Below the pieces are notes generated by a model, which saw only the letters and a list, made by a program, of their open reading frames with translations, was not told the origin of the DNA and did not search any database. Below, one piece after another: positions 1-13,450 of a stretch of DNA of 64,000 nt. Position 1 is the stretch's first letter. The number at the start of each line of letters is the position of its first letter. Origin of the DNA: Ascidia mentula (lineage: Eukaryota > Chordata > Ascidiacea > Phlebobranchia > Ascidiidae); NCBI GenBank assembly GCA_947561715.1, contig OX387205.1, positions 7,569,001-7,633,000 on the forward strand, in the 5' to 3' direction. Both the position numbers and the translations under genes were made by a program.

Positions 1-1024
1 ACATCTGGCAATTTCTCTGGTCTTCCATTAAGACCACCTGTAAACATAAAGTAAACTAAAGGAACATCTTGGTCACTATTAATCCTTACCTGATGGTAGT
101 TGTCTTTCACAAAGCCACCAGCCAAGCAAATTTGCATCAACATGATGTAGCTCGTTCAAGATTGACAGTGTACCAACACAACAATATATCTACATAGGCC
201 CAAGGCTCAAATTTTATCCAATGTGAAAACAACATTTTTCTGACCTGCCCTGAATGAGATTCAGAACCAGGTCGACATCCAAACCCGCCATCAAAGTTCA
301 TACAAGATAAAATAAATGATACACATGTTTCATGATTTATAGTGCAGTTTTGCCACAATCTACCAAGAAGTGCAAGAGATGCCACAGCACAAAATGAAAA
401 CCTTGTGTCAATTTCATTCCATTTATCCCCTAAAAAGCATTGTGATTAAACAACCTTATTTTGCGTATTTAATTATGAACACACCGGAAAATGACCCATT
501 GTCGTTCTGCAGTTTTCCAATGTATTCTACTGCCTTGTTGATATTAATCATATTAAGTGTGTCATATGTACACATGATCTGTGTTGTTTGTTAAAAAAAC
601 ATACTTTTAGTACTTATCTATCTTGTATGCAAACAAAATGTGACCTGAATTGCACTCAACGTATACAGGATACTTTCATCGTGTCTTGGTGAAGGACCAA
701 ATCCTCCTGAACTTTTTTGGCACGAAATGACATATTCTACTATATCCTTTTCACATAACCTGTAATTGTAGCACTAAACATTACTGCAAAATACACATAC
801 TATCAAATTAGATTTTATTTCACAAAAAATTACCTGCTTTTATTGTGCATAAGGTCTAATGCAGTTAACCCCCAAAACACACCACTTAATCGAAGGTATT
901 CAGTCATGCAGTATTCATAATCCTGTTTATCTTTGCCATAGTTTGATAAATATTCAATGTGCTTTTCAAACAAAAAGGAATCAATAGCAGCTGGTTTTAA
1001 TTGAACATCTTTATTTGAAAAAGC
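1..1024 (-). CDS. RABGGTB: Geranylgeranyl transferase type-2 subunit beta (5' part; 3' end beyond window)
   Basis: Beta subunit of Rab geranylgeranyl transferase, which adds geranylgeranyl groups to the C-terminal cysteines of Rab GTPases in the cytosol, working with the alpha subunit and Rab escort protein. Six exons can be followed on the minus strand at about 834-1024, 645-760, 484-590, 251-429, 91-189 and 1-41. Seen residues include [10 protein letters not shown] and [14 protein letters not shown] near the N-terminus, then [58 protein letters not shown] and [13 protein letters not shown]. These follow the human order closely. The C-terminal repeats with most zinc ligands lie off the window. 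The 1024 boundary is a splice acceptor (TTTTGCAG), so the first codons are on an upstream exon that I could not locate; it may be very short. Identification is firm. Confidence 0.93.
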
Positions 1025-2932
1025 CTGCAAAACCATGTAAAATTACCAGAACATATAACCCAAACAACAACAAATTGAAACTGTACCATTTCACAAGGTT
1101 CATGCTAGTTTTTTGAAGAACTGCTCAGTTTATCAAACACACCCTATGTCCTTCATAAAATAAAGCATAACAAAAAATTAGTCAGAAGTCGATTTTGTAT
1201 CCAGACAAAAAATAGCTAACCTATCATACATAACAGCTACATATTTATAAAAAGAGTTCATCACATGCTTGAGACTTGTGCTATCAATTGCCTATGACAT
1301 GGCTGAGTCCTACTAAGGTCAACCCCACTATAGCGGATTGCACAGGCTTCTTAAACAACTGCATAGTAATTAATCAGTATTGTTCTTCTGGCACTTAAGT
1401 TTCTATAGTTTTATGTGCCGAAACGTTGGTTTCAAATTAAACTTAGAAAATTAAGTGCCAGAAGAACAATTCTGATTAATTAGTATGCCTGGCAGCATAA
1501 AATAGCAGTATATCTGCATAGTATATCCCTGTTTTCTGGACAAGATTACAGAATCCCAAAGCTTTTGATTCACATATTTCCTAAAGAAATAGACTCCAGA
1601 GGGAAGGGGCGTCACTCCCTTTCACAGGCCAATCTAACTGTGCTGTACCCAACTTCAGTCATATTACCTTGTAATATGATAAACAGGTGTTATATGTTTA
1701 TTATCAACGTACAAAACAAGCCAATGATATACCACACACTACAATGGCAAATGTGGTAATGTGCTAAAATAGAATAAATAAACAACATGTAACACACATA
1801 AACAGATATGCACAGATATAGATTTTATTTCATTGTTTTTCTTTGCATTTATGATTATTTATTTTTTGAAAAAATCAATTTGTTAAATGGTTTGCCAAGA
1901 ACATAATCAAGTCTGGTGTAACTGTTTTTGCAGAAGAAAAATTCATAATATTATTGTGTGCTTGCCAAGCTATCAGCACACAAAACTTGCAAGTCATAGT
2001 GACAAGAGGGGCTTTAGGTTGTATTGGGTCTAAAATCTCATTCTTAACAAACCTGCAAAACCTTGAAAGTGCGATTAAATTTTCTGGATAAAGGTTAGAA
2101 AATACAATATCAACATTTACATGATATTAACACTAATACAATTTGTACAAAAAAAACACATAGAAATCACACTGTACATTGGGCTGGTTCACTGTACAAT
2201 ATCCAACCTTAACATTACTTAAACCAATCGGGCAGCTGTTTCATGGAAATCATTGCACACATACTGACTTGTACATTATAGAACTAATGCTGTTTTTTTC
2301 AAAGTTCATTTGTTACCAGAAATAAAAACTTTTTGTTTGCTAGTAAACTATATTTTTGTGTGTGTTATGTTTGTAAATATGTTTTACAAAAAGAACAACA
2401 AACCAGTGGAAGTTGAAACACCAAGACATACAAATGACGATAAATAAAGATGAAATTGAGGAATGTTACATATTGTACAATACATGCATGTTTTATTATA
2501 TTGAAAAAAAGTGTGAAAACATGTAATAGTACATTCCAAGTTCTTGGCTTTGTAGCAAATAGGCCTACTGTCTTCAGATACCACAGATCTTCAATGTGTC
2601 CATGTGGTTTGAAAAACATCCCATAAAAACAAATAATTTTAAAAAATCCTTACACAAGTAATTTGCAAAAAAAAATTTCCCCACAAAAAGTACATTGATA
2701 ATTGATCAAATATGGCATTGGATTACAAGTCGACAAAGAGTGAATATGAAAACTGTTTTTTTAAAAAGGTTGTGAATTATATTTAACACAACCTCACCTT
2801 TACCAGGAATAAATGCTAGCTAGTATAATGAAGTCATATTAAACTTATCCATAAAACATCCAACAGACTTTTGACAGGTTTAAACATCTTCACCAGATGC
2901 ATCTTAGTTTCCACATTGTTTCAAATAGTGCT
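1025..2932. other. Non-coding stretch between RABGGTB and epsin
   Basis: This stretch should hold the short first exon of RABGGTB and the 3' UTR of the epsin gene, which is transcribed toward it. I see no convincing further coding exon. The only clear structure is the hairpin repeat at 1361-1488. Confidence 0.5.
1361..1488. repeat. Short inverted repeat (about 38-nt arms, 52-nt loop)
   Basis: The arms at 1361-1398 and 1451-1488 are reverse complements with about two mismatches; the shared core is TTCTTCTGGCACTTAA and its complement. The loop contains GCCGAAACGTTGG. It could be a small foldback element or MITE remnant. No target-site duplication was identified. Confidence 0.75.
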
Positions 2933-5900
2933 TCACAAAAATGGGTTATTATTTAGCTGCGTTCCAGTCGGTGCACTACCAGGTATCCCTAAAACTGGGT
3001 TATTTGGATTACCCACAAATCCTGATGGCTGTGACTGCATTCCTACTATAGTTTGGTTGCCAGGAGTCATCCCCATGGGGTACATTGTTGATGGTGGAAT
3101 GCCTGTTTGATAGCCAAATGCAGGAGGTTGGGCCACAGGCATTCCAATAGGAGGTTGTATGATTGGTGTAGTCTGAAGAATGGTTGGTCCTACTGCAGGG
3201 CCAGTTGTGGCAGATACACCTTTCATTTGATTAAGCGTTAACTGGCCCTGTGGAGGTTGGTGATATGGAGAAGATGATAGAAAAGGATTGGGTGCTGTTT
3301 GTTGAGCAACTGGCCGGGTTACTAGGCTATCCAAGTTAACCAGATCTGATGCCCCTCCGAGAAACTCTTCTGCTGTTTTCTTTTGTTTGACAGAACTTTC
3401 TAAAATTGGCGTTGGTTTTGTTTGATCACTCGTAAGGGCAGCATTAACCGATGAAAAATCAAAAGGTTGAGAGCTGGGTGCTGTTGTTTGCAACATGTCA
3501 AATGAATTTCCATTGGTAGCTTTGGAGGAACTAGCTGCCAAAGAGCTAAAAGGATCAAAAGCTTCTTCTGAAGTGACAGGTTGCTATAAAACAAAAGATA
3601 ATTAGTCCTAGATTATGCCTTTCTATTTAATCTTTAAAAAACTGTACAACAACTAATTTTGTAAAATATATCATTATATATGTGCTGGTCTACATGCAAA
3701 GAGCTGGTAATTTGACATGTTTTTGATTGGGAGGCTAACATGTGACAAGTTTTTTGGGATAATTTTGACATAACAGCTCACTAATAATAAAACATTTTTC
3801 AAAAATATACATTGACTTGAATATTTCAAGAGGGTACTGGTACACATATTTTACTAACTGATTGCTGAGCGCTCCATGGGTCAATAGGAGCAGGATTTGG
3901 AGCACTTGATCCCCATGGATTTGATGTTTGATTTTGTGAAGTTGATCCCCAAGGATCAGCAGATTGCTGTTGGTCAAGCGGTGAAAACGGATCAATTGTG
4001 TTTGGTTTAGCCTTACCTGGAGATGGTGCATCTATAGTAACAAATTAAACTTGTTACTCCCAGTTCACAACAATCACTCTAATTAGTGTTAAACATTACC
4101 ACCCCACGGGTCTTTTAAACTTTTGGCTGCAGCAGTAAGGTCAACCAAGTTGGATTTGCTAACTTCTTTGTCTGTGTTTTTCACACTTTCTTGAATGGCC
4201 ATTTCTAGTCGTACTTTATCGCTGTCATTTTTCTGCACAATAAGTTTTTGTATGCAAAACCATGCATAAGTTTTTGCTATGAATTATAAATTTAGGCAAT
4301 TAAAAAATCCATGATGGATATATATATATATATATATAAATTGTCATACTTTCTTTTCTGACTCAGCTTCTTCTTTACTCATAGACAAAGCAAGCTGTAA
4401 CTGAAGTTCTTCCTCTCCAGCAGTTTGCGGTCTAGCCTAAAATCATACGAGCTTGTAATAAATTGAGCTACAGTAATGGTTCCTAAAATTATGAACACAA
4501 TTTGTGAGGACATGCAAAAGTTCAGAATGAAATGTTCATGGAATTTAGCATAAAAGTATCAGAGCATTGTTCAATATCCAGGGAGAAGATAAATTTTTTT
4601 TTGAATTATTTAAGGTGCAGGAACTTAATTTAAAAAACATTAGATGCATAGACTGAAAAACCCTAATTTACTTGTTCAATTTCTGACGTAACAGCTGAAG
4701 CTTCAGCTTGATTCCTTGTGGAGGTTTCAGGTGTTCTTTGAATTGGGGCAGCACTGCCATGACCATAAACAACCTATAAATACAGTCAAATTCAGTACTG
4801 CTGCACTCGGACCGACCTGACTACACACTGGCGGGAGTGTAGCTTTTTTCAAATATAACAAGTACTTCTGCTGCGGTTTGTTTTCTACGCCTGTAGGTTT
4901 ATTCTTGTCTGATTATGCTAATAAAGGTACTTAACAAGCATCAATTCATCCACGATCTTCACTACAATTAAACAACATATGCGAAATCACATGTGAGTGA
5001 TAAACGTGTATAAGAAGTTGGTTGTTTCAATAGAGAAAATTTGACTACCGAGTTCGTAGTTAAATAAAAACTGTTCTTGGAACTCAAAAAATAGGAACAG
5101 ATGATCAGTGCCAGTGTATGTGATCGTATATTAAATCTATTTGAATAATTCTGAGAATAAAAATCCTGGCCCATACTGTTTGTCATGTTTAAAAAACGTT
5201 TCTGCAAGAACTTATGCCATCAGTTTGAATGACACAGTTGGTGTAGCTCCATCATTATAAGGAGCTGACCTGGTCGACGTCACAGATAAGGCTCACACGG
5301 GCGGTGACGTCATTTTGTTATCGACCACACACCACTAGAATTATGAGTGAATCCGTGATTTGTGTTCCAATATTTGAATCAGACAGACAAAAATTAATAT
5401 TTCTGTAATATAAGATCTCATACACTGTCGCCGATTGTCTATTACTCTTTTTTTAGTTCCCAGAAGTGTTGTAAATAAATTGACAAAATTTAATGTTTGT
5501 TCTGCTCCTCACCTTAAACAACTTGGTATTCTGTATTTATTGTGATATAAAACATACCTGATGATCACTTCCAATTCCAGTTGTTGCCTGAGCAAATCTT
5601 TCTTTTGCTTTCAGGGCCCTTGTTCTTTCAGTTTTTAGTCTTTCCTCATCTTTTAACAAGTTGACCAACTGCTTTGACTTCTCTCTGACATTGGATCCCT
5701 ACAAACAATGGGACAATACAATAACTTAAAGTGCATTACAATCACTATCTTAGATTATGGCGGTGGCGCGGTTTCTAAACTTAACCACACAATCGCATTG
5801 CCTCTTTTTGGCTTCCGTCAGTTTAAACCACAGCAAAAATAAAGGAGCATTCCTCATTACATTACACTAATAAAGGAGCTTAATTTGTTTGTATCATATT

Positions 5901-6521
5901 TGATTATGCAACGTAAGCGAAACCACGTTGGTGACGAACATGTAGAAAAAAGAACAGAGTTTGTCTTAAAAGCAATTGGTCATTACCACATTTCTTCCAG
6001 ATTTTATTGCGTGCAAACAACCTTCTGAATTTAGCATTTTTACTCGCCCCACCCCTGGTGATGCGCAAAACTCAAAGTCTAGGATCACAATATAAAAAAA
6101 TATCAATACATATGTATTTTAAGATGTATATATGTCAAAAAATAATTAAAATAGTAGAAATACTGACCTGATCTTTTACATCTCTGTCTATGAACTGAAA
6201 GTCCTTGAGAGTTTGAATTGCAAATATATTTTCTTTGCATTGTTGAGCCACTCTTTCAGAACCTGTTTTTATTAAGTAGTCCAGAAGCACCAATGCCTTA
6301 TATACATGGCGCCAGTTTTTCCCATGGTCATTAATTCGTTTCCAAATCATGGTCATAATTTCAGAAAATGACACTACATTGTACGTCATATCAGCTATTT
6401 CTGACATGAGAGAACTTGATGGTCCCCATGGGTCATTAGATGTTGCTTCACGGACTTTGATTTCAGCATCAGTGTAGTTTCGAACAACATTCATTACATT
6501 TCTTCTCACTGAAAGAGCCAT
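2933..6521 (-). CDS. EPN: Epsin (ENTH-domain clathrin adaptor)
   Basis: Endocytic adaptor that binds PtdIns(4,5)P2, ubiquitinated cargo, AP-2, clathrin and EH-domain proteins at the plasma membrane. The first coding exon (about 6167-6521) encodes nearly all of the ENTH domain, including AEIKVREATSNDPWGPSSSL and the NDHGKNWRHVYKAL stretch. Later exons: 5564-5700 (end of ENTH, VREKSKQLVNLLKDEERL), 4673-4773 (linker), about 4351-4437 (first UIM, EEELQLQLALSMSKEEAE), 4100-4233 (second UIM-like helix, then DPWG), about 3853-4032 (DPW/NPW motifs for AP-2) and 2933-3583. The last exon carries a clathrin box (LVNLDSL) and two NPF motifs, one at the extreme C-terminus. Domain order and length fit vertebrate epsins 1-3. 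The ATG at 6521 matches the family N-terminus. It appears intact. Confidence 0.95.
4319..4339. repeat. (TA)n microsatellite in an epsin intron
   Basis: About ten TA dinucleotides lie just downstream of the donor side of the intron between the two UIM exons. Confidence 0.9.
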
Positions 6522-7691
6522 TGCTTACGAAATTATGCAAACCTCAGTCTTCTTTCTCTAAACCTAAATGTCTTTCAAAACAGTGAAATATATGTTTATA
6601 ACTTTAAAGGTACTTGGAAAAGTAATTACAAGGGAACGACCCAAAATCATATGATTTTTTTCCCCCAAAAACATACTTTCGGTAATGCTTTTTAATTTGT
6701 GTGGTAAAGTCAATTTATTACACGGGTTACACCTAAACCAAAACCGTTTTTGGCCTTCATAAATGCTAACACACTGTGAAGTTTGCATATAGGGCAACCA
6801 ATAAATAAAACTTTCAATGGGGTATATTAAAGTTAATAACTCTGGCCCCTATCCTCTATAGAGGCTATAGCCTCTACTACACTTTGGCTCATTTACGAGC
6901 TTTGCCAGCTAAAAATCGATGACTATTGGCATTCTCGCGAAATACGAAAACAAAATTTCAGTACAAAGTTTCGTCTGACTGAACACAAGTTACGAATAAC
7001 TTTTCGTGCGAAAAAGTCATTTCGTGTAAAAACGTCGCTTGATTTCCATTTTGTATTGGAAAAGGCATTTAGTTTGTGCTGTACCAATGCGTCAGCCCGT
7101 CACAGCGATTTTTACGAAAATATTATTCCCGAAAAGTTTTAAAAACATGGTTGAAAATTGCAACTAAAATGTGTGTTGTCCTGTCAGACATTTTTCGTTG
7201 ATTTTTGTTGTTGGCCTGTGTCGAGAAATTTGAGGCATAGTTTGTAAAATTTATTTGTAGGGTGTTTTAACTCAGGCGTAACTTTTTTTCTGATATTTTG
7301 TTTTCTTATTTCTGCCTAATGACAATAGCAATCGATAATAATTTTGCTGTAATTATTTTTTAGGGGTAAGCAGCAATACAAAGTTCCCCATTCAAATGTT
7401 TTTCATGTTAATATTCTGTGGCATTAATTTACAAATAATAATGTCCGAAATACGTGCAATTAAAAACATCTCGTTATCAAAGATTTGTTAAAAAAGCAAT
7501 CGATCCACAAATTACTCATTTTGCTTCCACAAACGTTTTTTTGTTTTTATTTCACAAATAACCGAAATCAAAGTCGGTGCAATATCTGCATTGGGGCATT
7601 AGCGACTGAATTTCATTCAAGCTTTGTGTAAACAGGGCGTGGCAATCTGCCATTTTGTAGATTACAGGATTTCCCAACGCTTAAGGGTAGC
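6522..7691. other. Intergenic region upstream of epsin
   Basis: No exon or RNA gene was recognised. It lies between the epsin start codon and the stop codon of the Cables-like gene on the same strand, so it should contain the epsin promoter and 5' UTR and the Cables 3' UTR. It is AT-rich with no clear repeat. Confidence 0.5.
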
Positions 7692-10600
7692 TCATTTACT
7701 TTTTACGGCGGAACGGTTATCATGGATTTGCGAATCAATAATATAAATTTTAAAATTTGTTTCCTGCCCAAATTTGATCATTTCACCCAGCCTCTGTTTA
7801 TACTCTTCAATGACCTGGTAATTTTGCAAAAAAAAAAACATTACAAAGTAAAAAGTCAGGTAGACACAAACCACCTCACGGACGGGCGAAACGGGATTTC
7901 CCCGTTTCATGCGTGGCTCCTCAACATAAGAATTTGCAATATTCTTTATTTATGCAAAAACGTTGTTACACACTAAGAGCATATTGTTTTTTGGTAGATT
8001 TGCTTAAAGACCAAGAATTTCGATACTTTAGGACGTGTGTAGCATTGCCGAAGCACGTGGTGAACGAAACAAACGTTTCGTTGAAGGAATATGCTTTTGT
8101 TTGCTTTTAAAATACTTCTATACAATGCCTTGATAACTATTTTAGTTCAGAAAGAATGATATTTCCAACAAACATGTATGAAACGCTAGTTTAACCATAT
8201 CACGATGAACCGGGGAAATCCCGTTTCGCCGGTCCGTGAGGTGGTTTTAGTGTCTACCAAAAAGTCATTTTTGCTATGATGTCCAAAGTAGCCTATCCCT
8301 GATCACGCGACGACATAAAATAACAAAAACGGCCGTATTAATGAACGCTACAATACGGCTCTATGGCAATAATTTTATTACATCAACGGTTGCTATGCAG
8401 TAGCCTTCATTAGGATGTATAAGAAAAGTGAATGTGCAGAATAACTCAACGTGGACAATGTCGAAGCGAATAAACCGAGATAAAAACACTAGAGTCAAAA
8501 AAGAAGAAATAGGAACATATCTGCACTACAATTATCAGCAATCACGAATTATCACTGTTTTAGAATTGCTCAGCAAGCGTAGGACACTGGGGAAACAGGG
8601 TTTGTTTCTTGTCAATGAGTGATGACGCATACGCATTTAGAATGAAAGAAAGCCGTTTTTCTTCGTGGTTGGTCACGTCCCGCTGGTGTTGTGGACAGAA
8701 GCGAAGTAATTTTTTCAACATTTTTCGATTTTTGATCAAGACAAGAGTAAGAGGAAAATATTTGTGGCCCTATCATGGATTTTGTGGAAAATATTGAGGT
8801 TTAGAAACACGGGGCCCTATCAGGAGTGTCAAAGTTTGTACAGTGGGTCTTACTTTTCCACCTTGTTTTTACTACAGTAAAAGTCGGTTAATCCGGAATT
8901 TTGCAACTTCTTAACAATATTCTTGGGACAATTTTTCATACGCCTATATAGTAAAGACTTGTCACTTTGCCAATCGTTAAAACTATACAGTTAACCCAAC
9001 AAGGAACTGGTATCTCACTCGACAATCATGGTTTCTTCAAGTGCCGGTGAAATTTAGGCTCAATAACATAAACTTGTGCTAAAATAAATTAGATCTGTTG
9101 AAACTATTCTTAGTTTTATTTTACATTGTAGTTCTGCTAAGACAGAAGTGGTATAAGGACTAGATTTTATTTTCGAATAAATACTTGGTCTTAAAGCATT
9201 TTTCAACAACAATATGTACAATAATGATTAATTTGTAGCAATGAATCGCGCGACTTTCATTTTATGACATTGCCCAAAACCCATGGCCTGATTTAACTAG
9301 TATTGAGATTGAATAGAACTTTACAGTCCATTGAAAAAATTTGATGCGCGTGGTCTGATTTGGTCAAATGTGGCTTTGGTTGTAACAAGAGGGTTTGCTG
9401 GACAAGTCACAGTTTGTAACTTTAAATATACAATAACACAAGCATGGACACAGAAAATTAAACTCACAAAATTAATGAAAATTCCAGGCTTGCAAAAACA
9501 GGAAATTCTATTTTCAAAATTTCATCTCTATCACATTTGAAGCTATGTTCCAATGCCTAAAAAATGCCCACAATTACAGGTAATTAGACATATGCACAAA
9601 TGTAAAGCAATATAAAGTTATAAATAAAAGTTACAATCCAAACCCAAATTAAAATGTTTTTTTCTGACAAAATTAATTCAATTTATTGCGACTGTAGATG
9701 TCACAATTGCCTTAAAAAAACTGCACAGCTTTATAGCTTGCCATTTGCAGCATAGTGCAAGTGTTTGTGTAAAACTGAATATTTCTTACCGAAAACATTT
9801 GTGACAATTCATCAGTTTTAAGATCTCCATGTACTTTGCCAGATAGCAGCACACAAGCTGCAGCAACCAAATGTCGATTAGATTTTATGACCTTCTCTCC
9901 GAATAAAAGTCTTTCAAACCAATTCACAGCACAACCTAATACACCAGTATGTAAACCAAACTGTTTGGTAACATGGTGCATTTGGTTTTCTAATGACCTG
10001 ATTTTAGATAAAGTTACACCAATCTGCAATTAAAGATTATTGTTAAATAACAGGTGACACAGTTGCATAAAGTCTTACATTCGGAAAACTTTGCTTAAAC
10101 TTTGTATTTAAGTTCCTTTTCAGTTCACTTGGTTTGGTATATTGCAATATACTAACCTAAAAATAAAAATTTTTAAAACCCAAATAACAAATTTAAAACT
10201 TTTAGAAAGAACATACTAAGTAACATTTTAGACCCAAAACTTTCCGGTGTTTTCCAGTTGTCCACTCAGAACTTTTTATGTCAATGGGCACTAAAACAAA
10301 ATATTATTGATAGATATCCATACATTAAAAAGCAAAGCCTACCCGGTTTGAGTTGCACCGACGACGGACCTAAAAGTGATTTGTATGATGTCTAAAAGCA
10401 AGACAACAAACATCAGTATAAAAACAGAAAAGTCTTGCTGATTGTAAACAGTATTACAGCAAAGTTTAATATAACACATTTTGATTCCTGTAAGGACGAC
10501 AACCAAATGCAAAATAAATTCACAAATCGTTGATCTTCACTTTTTATTCATCTTACCACTGACTGGAAAGATATGTTTAAATCATCAGTTTGTTTCGTTG

Positions 10601-11194
10601 CTTTGTGCGACAGAAGTAACATGGTTTGGGAAGTATCCTGATCTTTTCCTGTATTAATGTTGCTGAAATTTTCAAAAAGATTGCTTTAAACAAAAATATG
10701 AACTTTGTCAATATATGCAAGACAAATGCTATGTGAAATAGTTTTAAGAAGTACTTTTAACTATGGATCCTACCTTACATTATACTTCTTATCTTTACTA
10801 TAAGGTTTCACAGAAACAAGCACCAAGGGTGTTCGATTGCCGGATTCAAGAAAACATAATCTAAACAGTTCAAAAATTGGTAAAGAAATACTTTAGCAAT
10901 CAAACAACGCAAACCCACCTGCAGTTTAATAATTTTGCATTGGAAACATATTTCATTCTAACAATCGGGTTTTTCAGTATAGATCTGTTTTTTGTCCAAA
11001 TAGATAAGGAATCCAATACATTAGAATTTGTTTGCAGTGTTGCTTCATCCAATAAAATTGATGAACGTTCTTAAATGAAAAAAATGAAATTATACAAAAC
11101 ACTAATTCACTCCATTGACATACTGTGATGATTGACTTTCTCAACTGTTGTTGAATTGTATGTAGAAACAGATCGCTTGTACACAATATTTCTG
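7692..11194 (-). CDS. CABLES: Cables-like protein (CDK5/ABL1 enzyme substrate family), 5' end unresolved
   Basis: Cables proteins carry a C-terminal cyclin-box-like domain and link cyclin-dependent kinases to tyrosine kinases such as Abl and Src. Readable exons in transcript order: 11126-11194, 10920-11075 (RSSILLDEATL), about 10793-10861 (PLVLVSVKPYSKDKKYN), 10557-10676, 10350-10371, about 10217-10290 (EWTTGKHRKVLGLK), 10079-10157 (YTKPSELKRNLNTKFKQSF), 9791-10026 (TLSKIRSLENQM and NRHLVAAACVLLSGKVHGDL), 9470-9557 (RDEILKIEFPVFASLEFSL) and 7692-7817 (VIEEYKQRL). These match the order of human CABLES1/2. The last two exons do not join in a compatible phase, so a small exon is missing or one boundary is wrong. 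The C-terminus runs about 30 residues beyond the usual end. Possible further 5' exons lie near 11519-11556 and 11974-12036. Confidence 0.85.
7859..8258. mobile_element. 400-bp MITE with long terminal inverted repeats and 9-bp target duplication
   Basis: Both ends start GGTAGACAC and remain near-complementary for about 55 bp (CCACCTCACGGAC, then CGAAACGGGATTTCCCCG). The 9-mer AAAAAGTCA sits directly outside each end, at 7850-7858 and 8259-8267. There is no transposase coding capacity. A 9-bp duplication with long inverted repeats is typical of Mutator-like elements, but that assignment is inference. It lies in the intron before the last Cables exon. Confidence 0.92.
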
Positions 11195-13165
11195 AAACAA
11201 AATAAAAACTGTAACAGCCCAAGGCATTTCTTTTTAAAACACAAACAAAATATTTCTGTGAATATTGAAAAAAGCTTTTGGTGTTGGAAAATTTGTTGAT
11301 GTCTTGGGTAACTGTGTTATGGCAAAGTGACGTTACTTAAATCAATGAAAAAAATTACAACATAGGCGGTCAGAAGCCACTGCATCACCAGAAGTGCATT
11401 ATTTCCCAATGTGTACATCACAAAACATTGTTTTTTAATTTAGTTAAACTGAAGATGCCCAATGGTGCAAGTATGTGGTAAGGATAAACATATTGTTTAT
11501 TTACCTATCAGCTTTACCTTCAAGTAAACTTGGAAAAGTTGCCTTGTCTTGCAGTCCTGTGTAAACACATTCATATTGATTAAAGTTCAAAAACGAAATT
11601 TTACATAACACTATGAATAAAAGTACATAAGATGTATACGCATATGGTTAGAAACTTAAGTTTAGAACTTGTTTGGAGACATTGAGACATTTTAAACACA
11701 GCTGTATTCACCATCAGTGGACTGGCATGAATTATTATGTCAAATCCAAACAACTTGTAACAAGAGCTGCTTGATAAATCTGGGATAATTCAGTGAAGTC
11801 GTCATAAGTGAAACCACATGAGACATTCATGGCAAGGCCCACACATATACAACAGTATGTTTATGTTTTACTGATATGAGTTCCTATTTTATTATATATA
11901 TTGAAGTTAATCAAATTTTATAAAAAACTGAATACCAGAGAAAAAATTAATTGTTTCCAACGTTATAAGAATCACCTTTATTTTTGCCTTTTTCTTTGCT
12001 ACTTTGTGACAACTCCTGAATGCTTAATGGAATTTCTAAAAAAAAAATTTGAATAGTGGCAGTATTTTATCTATGAATACAAGTGTTCTGTAGTCAGATT
12101 TTTTAATTTAAACTTTATGCTATTACATGCAAAACACTCTGTGATTAAAGCTCTTTCCACTTTTTTCTATTTTGATCAATAAAATTGGTTGTCAGCTTTT
12201 ACAAAAACACAAAACAGGCGAAAATACCCATCAAAAATCCCAAAGCTGATGGTAAGATATCTATAGTCTGTGTAGCTGGAATATCCTCCATTCCTGTATT
12301 TGAATCAATTGTCTATTCCTGGCCAAGCACTCACATTTCAAGATATTTTGAATCATTCATAGAAGGCCTTTTTCAGTTAACAATTAAAAAATTAAAGATG
12401 TTATAAAACTTTCATAGTTGACAGAATTTTTCAGTATTTCACAGCCAAACAACATTAAATAAGAACAAGAAAGCGCCAAACAAAACAGGTCAAATTATTT
12501 TAGCATCAAACCTGTTTAGCTACAAAAAGTAACATATGGACTTTTATCAAAAGTACTGAAACTGTATTTAATACAGCAAACTAAGGCGTATATAATTGCA
12601 CCTTATAAAACACACAAAGCATAGACATGCGCTGCTATTCCATCTTATTCTTTTATAAAAATGTACATACCAAAAGGAAACATGACCCCACTGTAATGCC
12701 TTCCGGTGAATGCAACACAAGGGCACAGGACAGGCAGTTGTTTGGAAGTTTGCAATCTAAAAACGCTCCATCAGTCAAGGTGCACCTCATCAAATTACTA
12801 ACCATGCAACCCAATTTTGTCTCAATTACCGGAGCGCCGACGTGATTTGTCTTGCAGTTCAAATAACGCTACAGTTATACACTTGTACGCTGGTAGAAGA
12901 AATATAGATTATTAAACGCTACAAAGACAATAAATTTTGAACAGGCCGCAACTCTGTATTTCTGTGGAAAAGAGTTAATTGTATGTAACAATGCAATGGG
13001 TCATGCATGGGTGCCAGTGTTTTGGATGAATGAGCGCAGGTGAACAGGCTGTTGCCAGGGCGATTTTCGGCGTGTTTGGGGCAGTTTTACTATGGTTTTC
13101 AGGGTTATTAGTCAGGCAGTAAATTGGTAGAGGGTGCTGTTGAACATGTAGCTGAAAAACTACCA

Positions 13166-13450
13166 TAATATTGAGGTGGATTTTGTGGAAAAATGAATCA
13201 CAGAAAGTATGCTCAATTTGTGATTTTCTGTTTGTCCCGACCCTTGTCTAGGAATTCTGGTCAAAATTATATTCGAGATAGCTACTTTAACCGCTCCCCC
13301 AGGGGCATTTTGTCCCCCTGTTGGACATTATTTTGGATAAAAAAGCAGAAAAAAGTGTAGGTTCGTTTTGTAAAAAAATTAATCACAGAAAGTACCCTCC
13401 ATTTGCGATTTAGTGAAGCCACCAACCCTCCTCTAGGGCTGTTTGTACTC
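13166..13450. repeat. Diverged direct repeat, two copies about 185 bp apart
   Basis: Two segments near 13171-13255 and 13358-13440 share the order GTnnAnTTnnTTTTGT..AATCACAGAAAGTA, then a CATTTGCGATTT / CAATTTGTGATTT block, then CCC..CCT.GTCTAGG-like ends. They look like an old local duplication. Confidence 0.5.
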
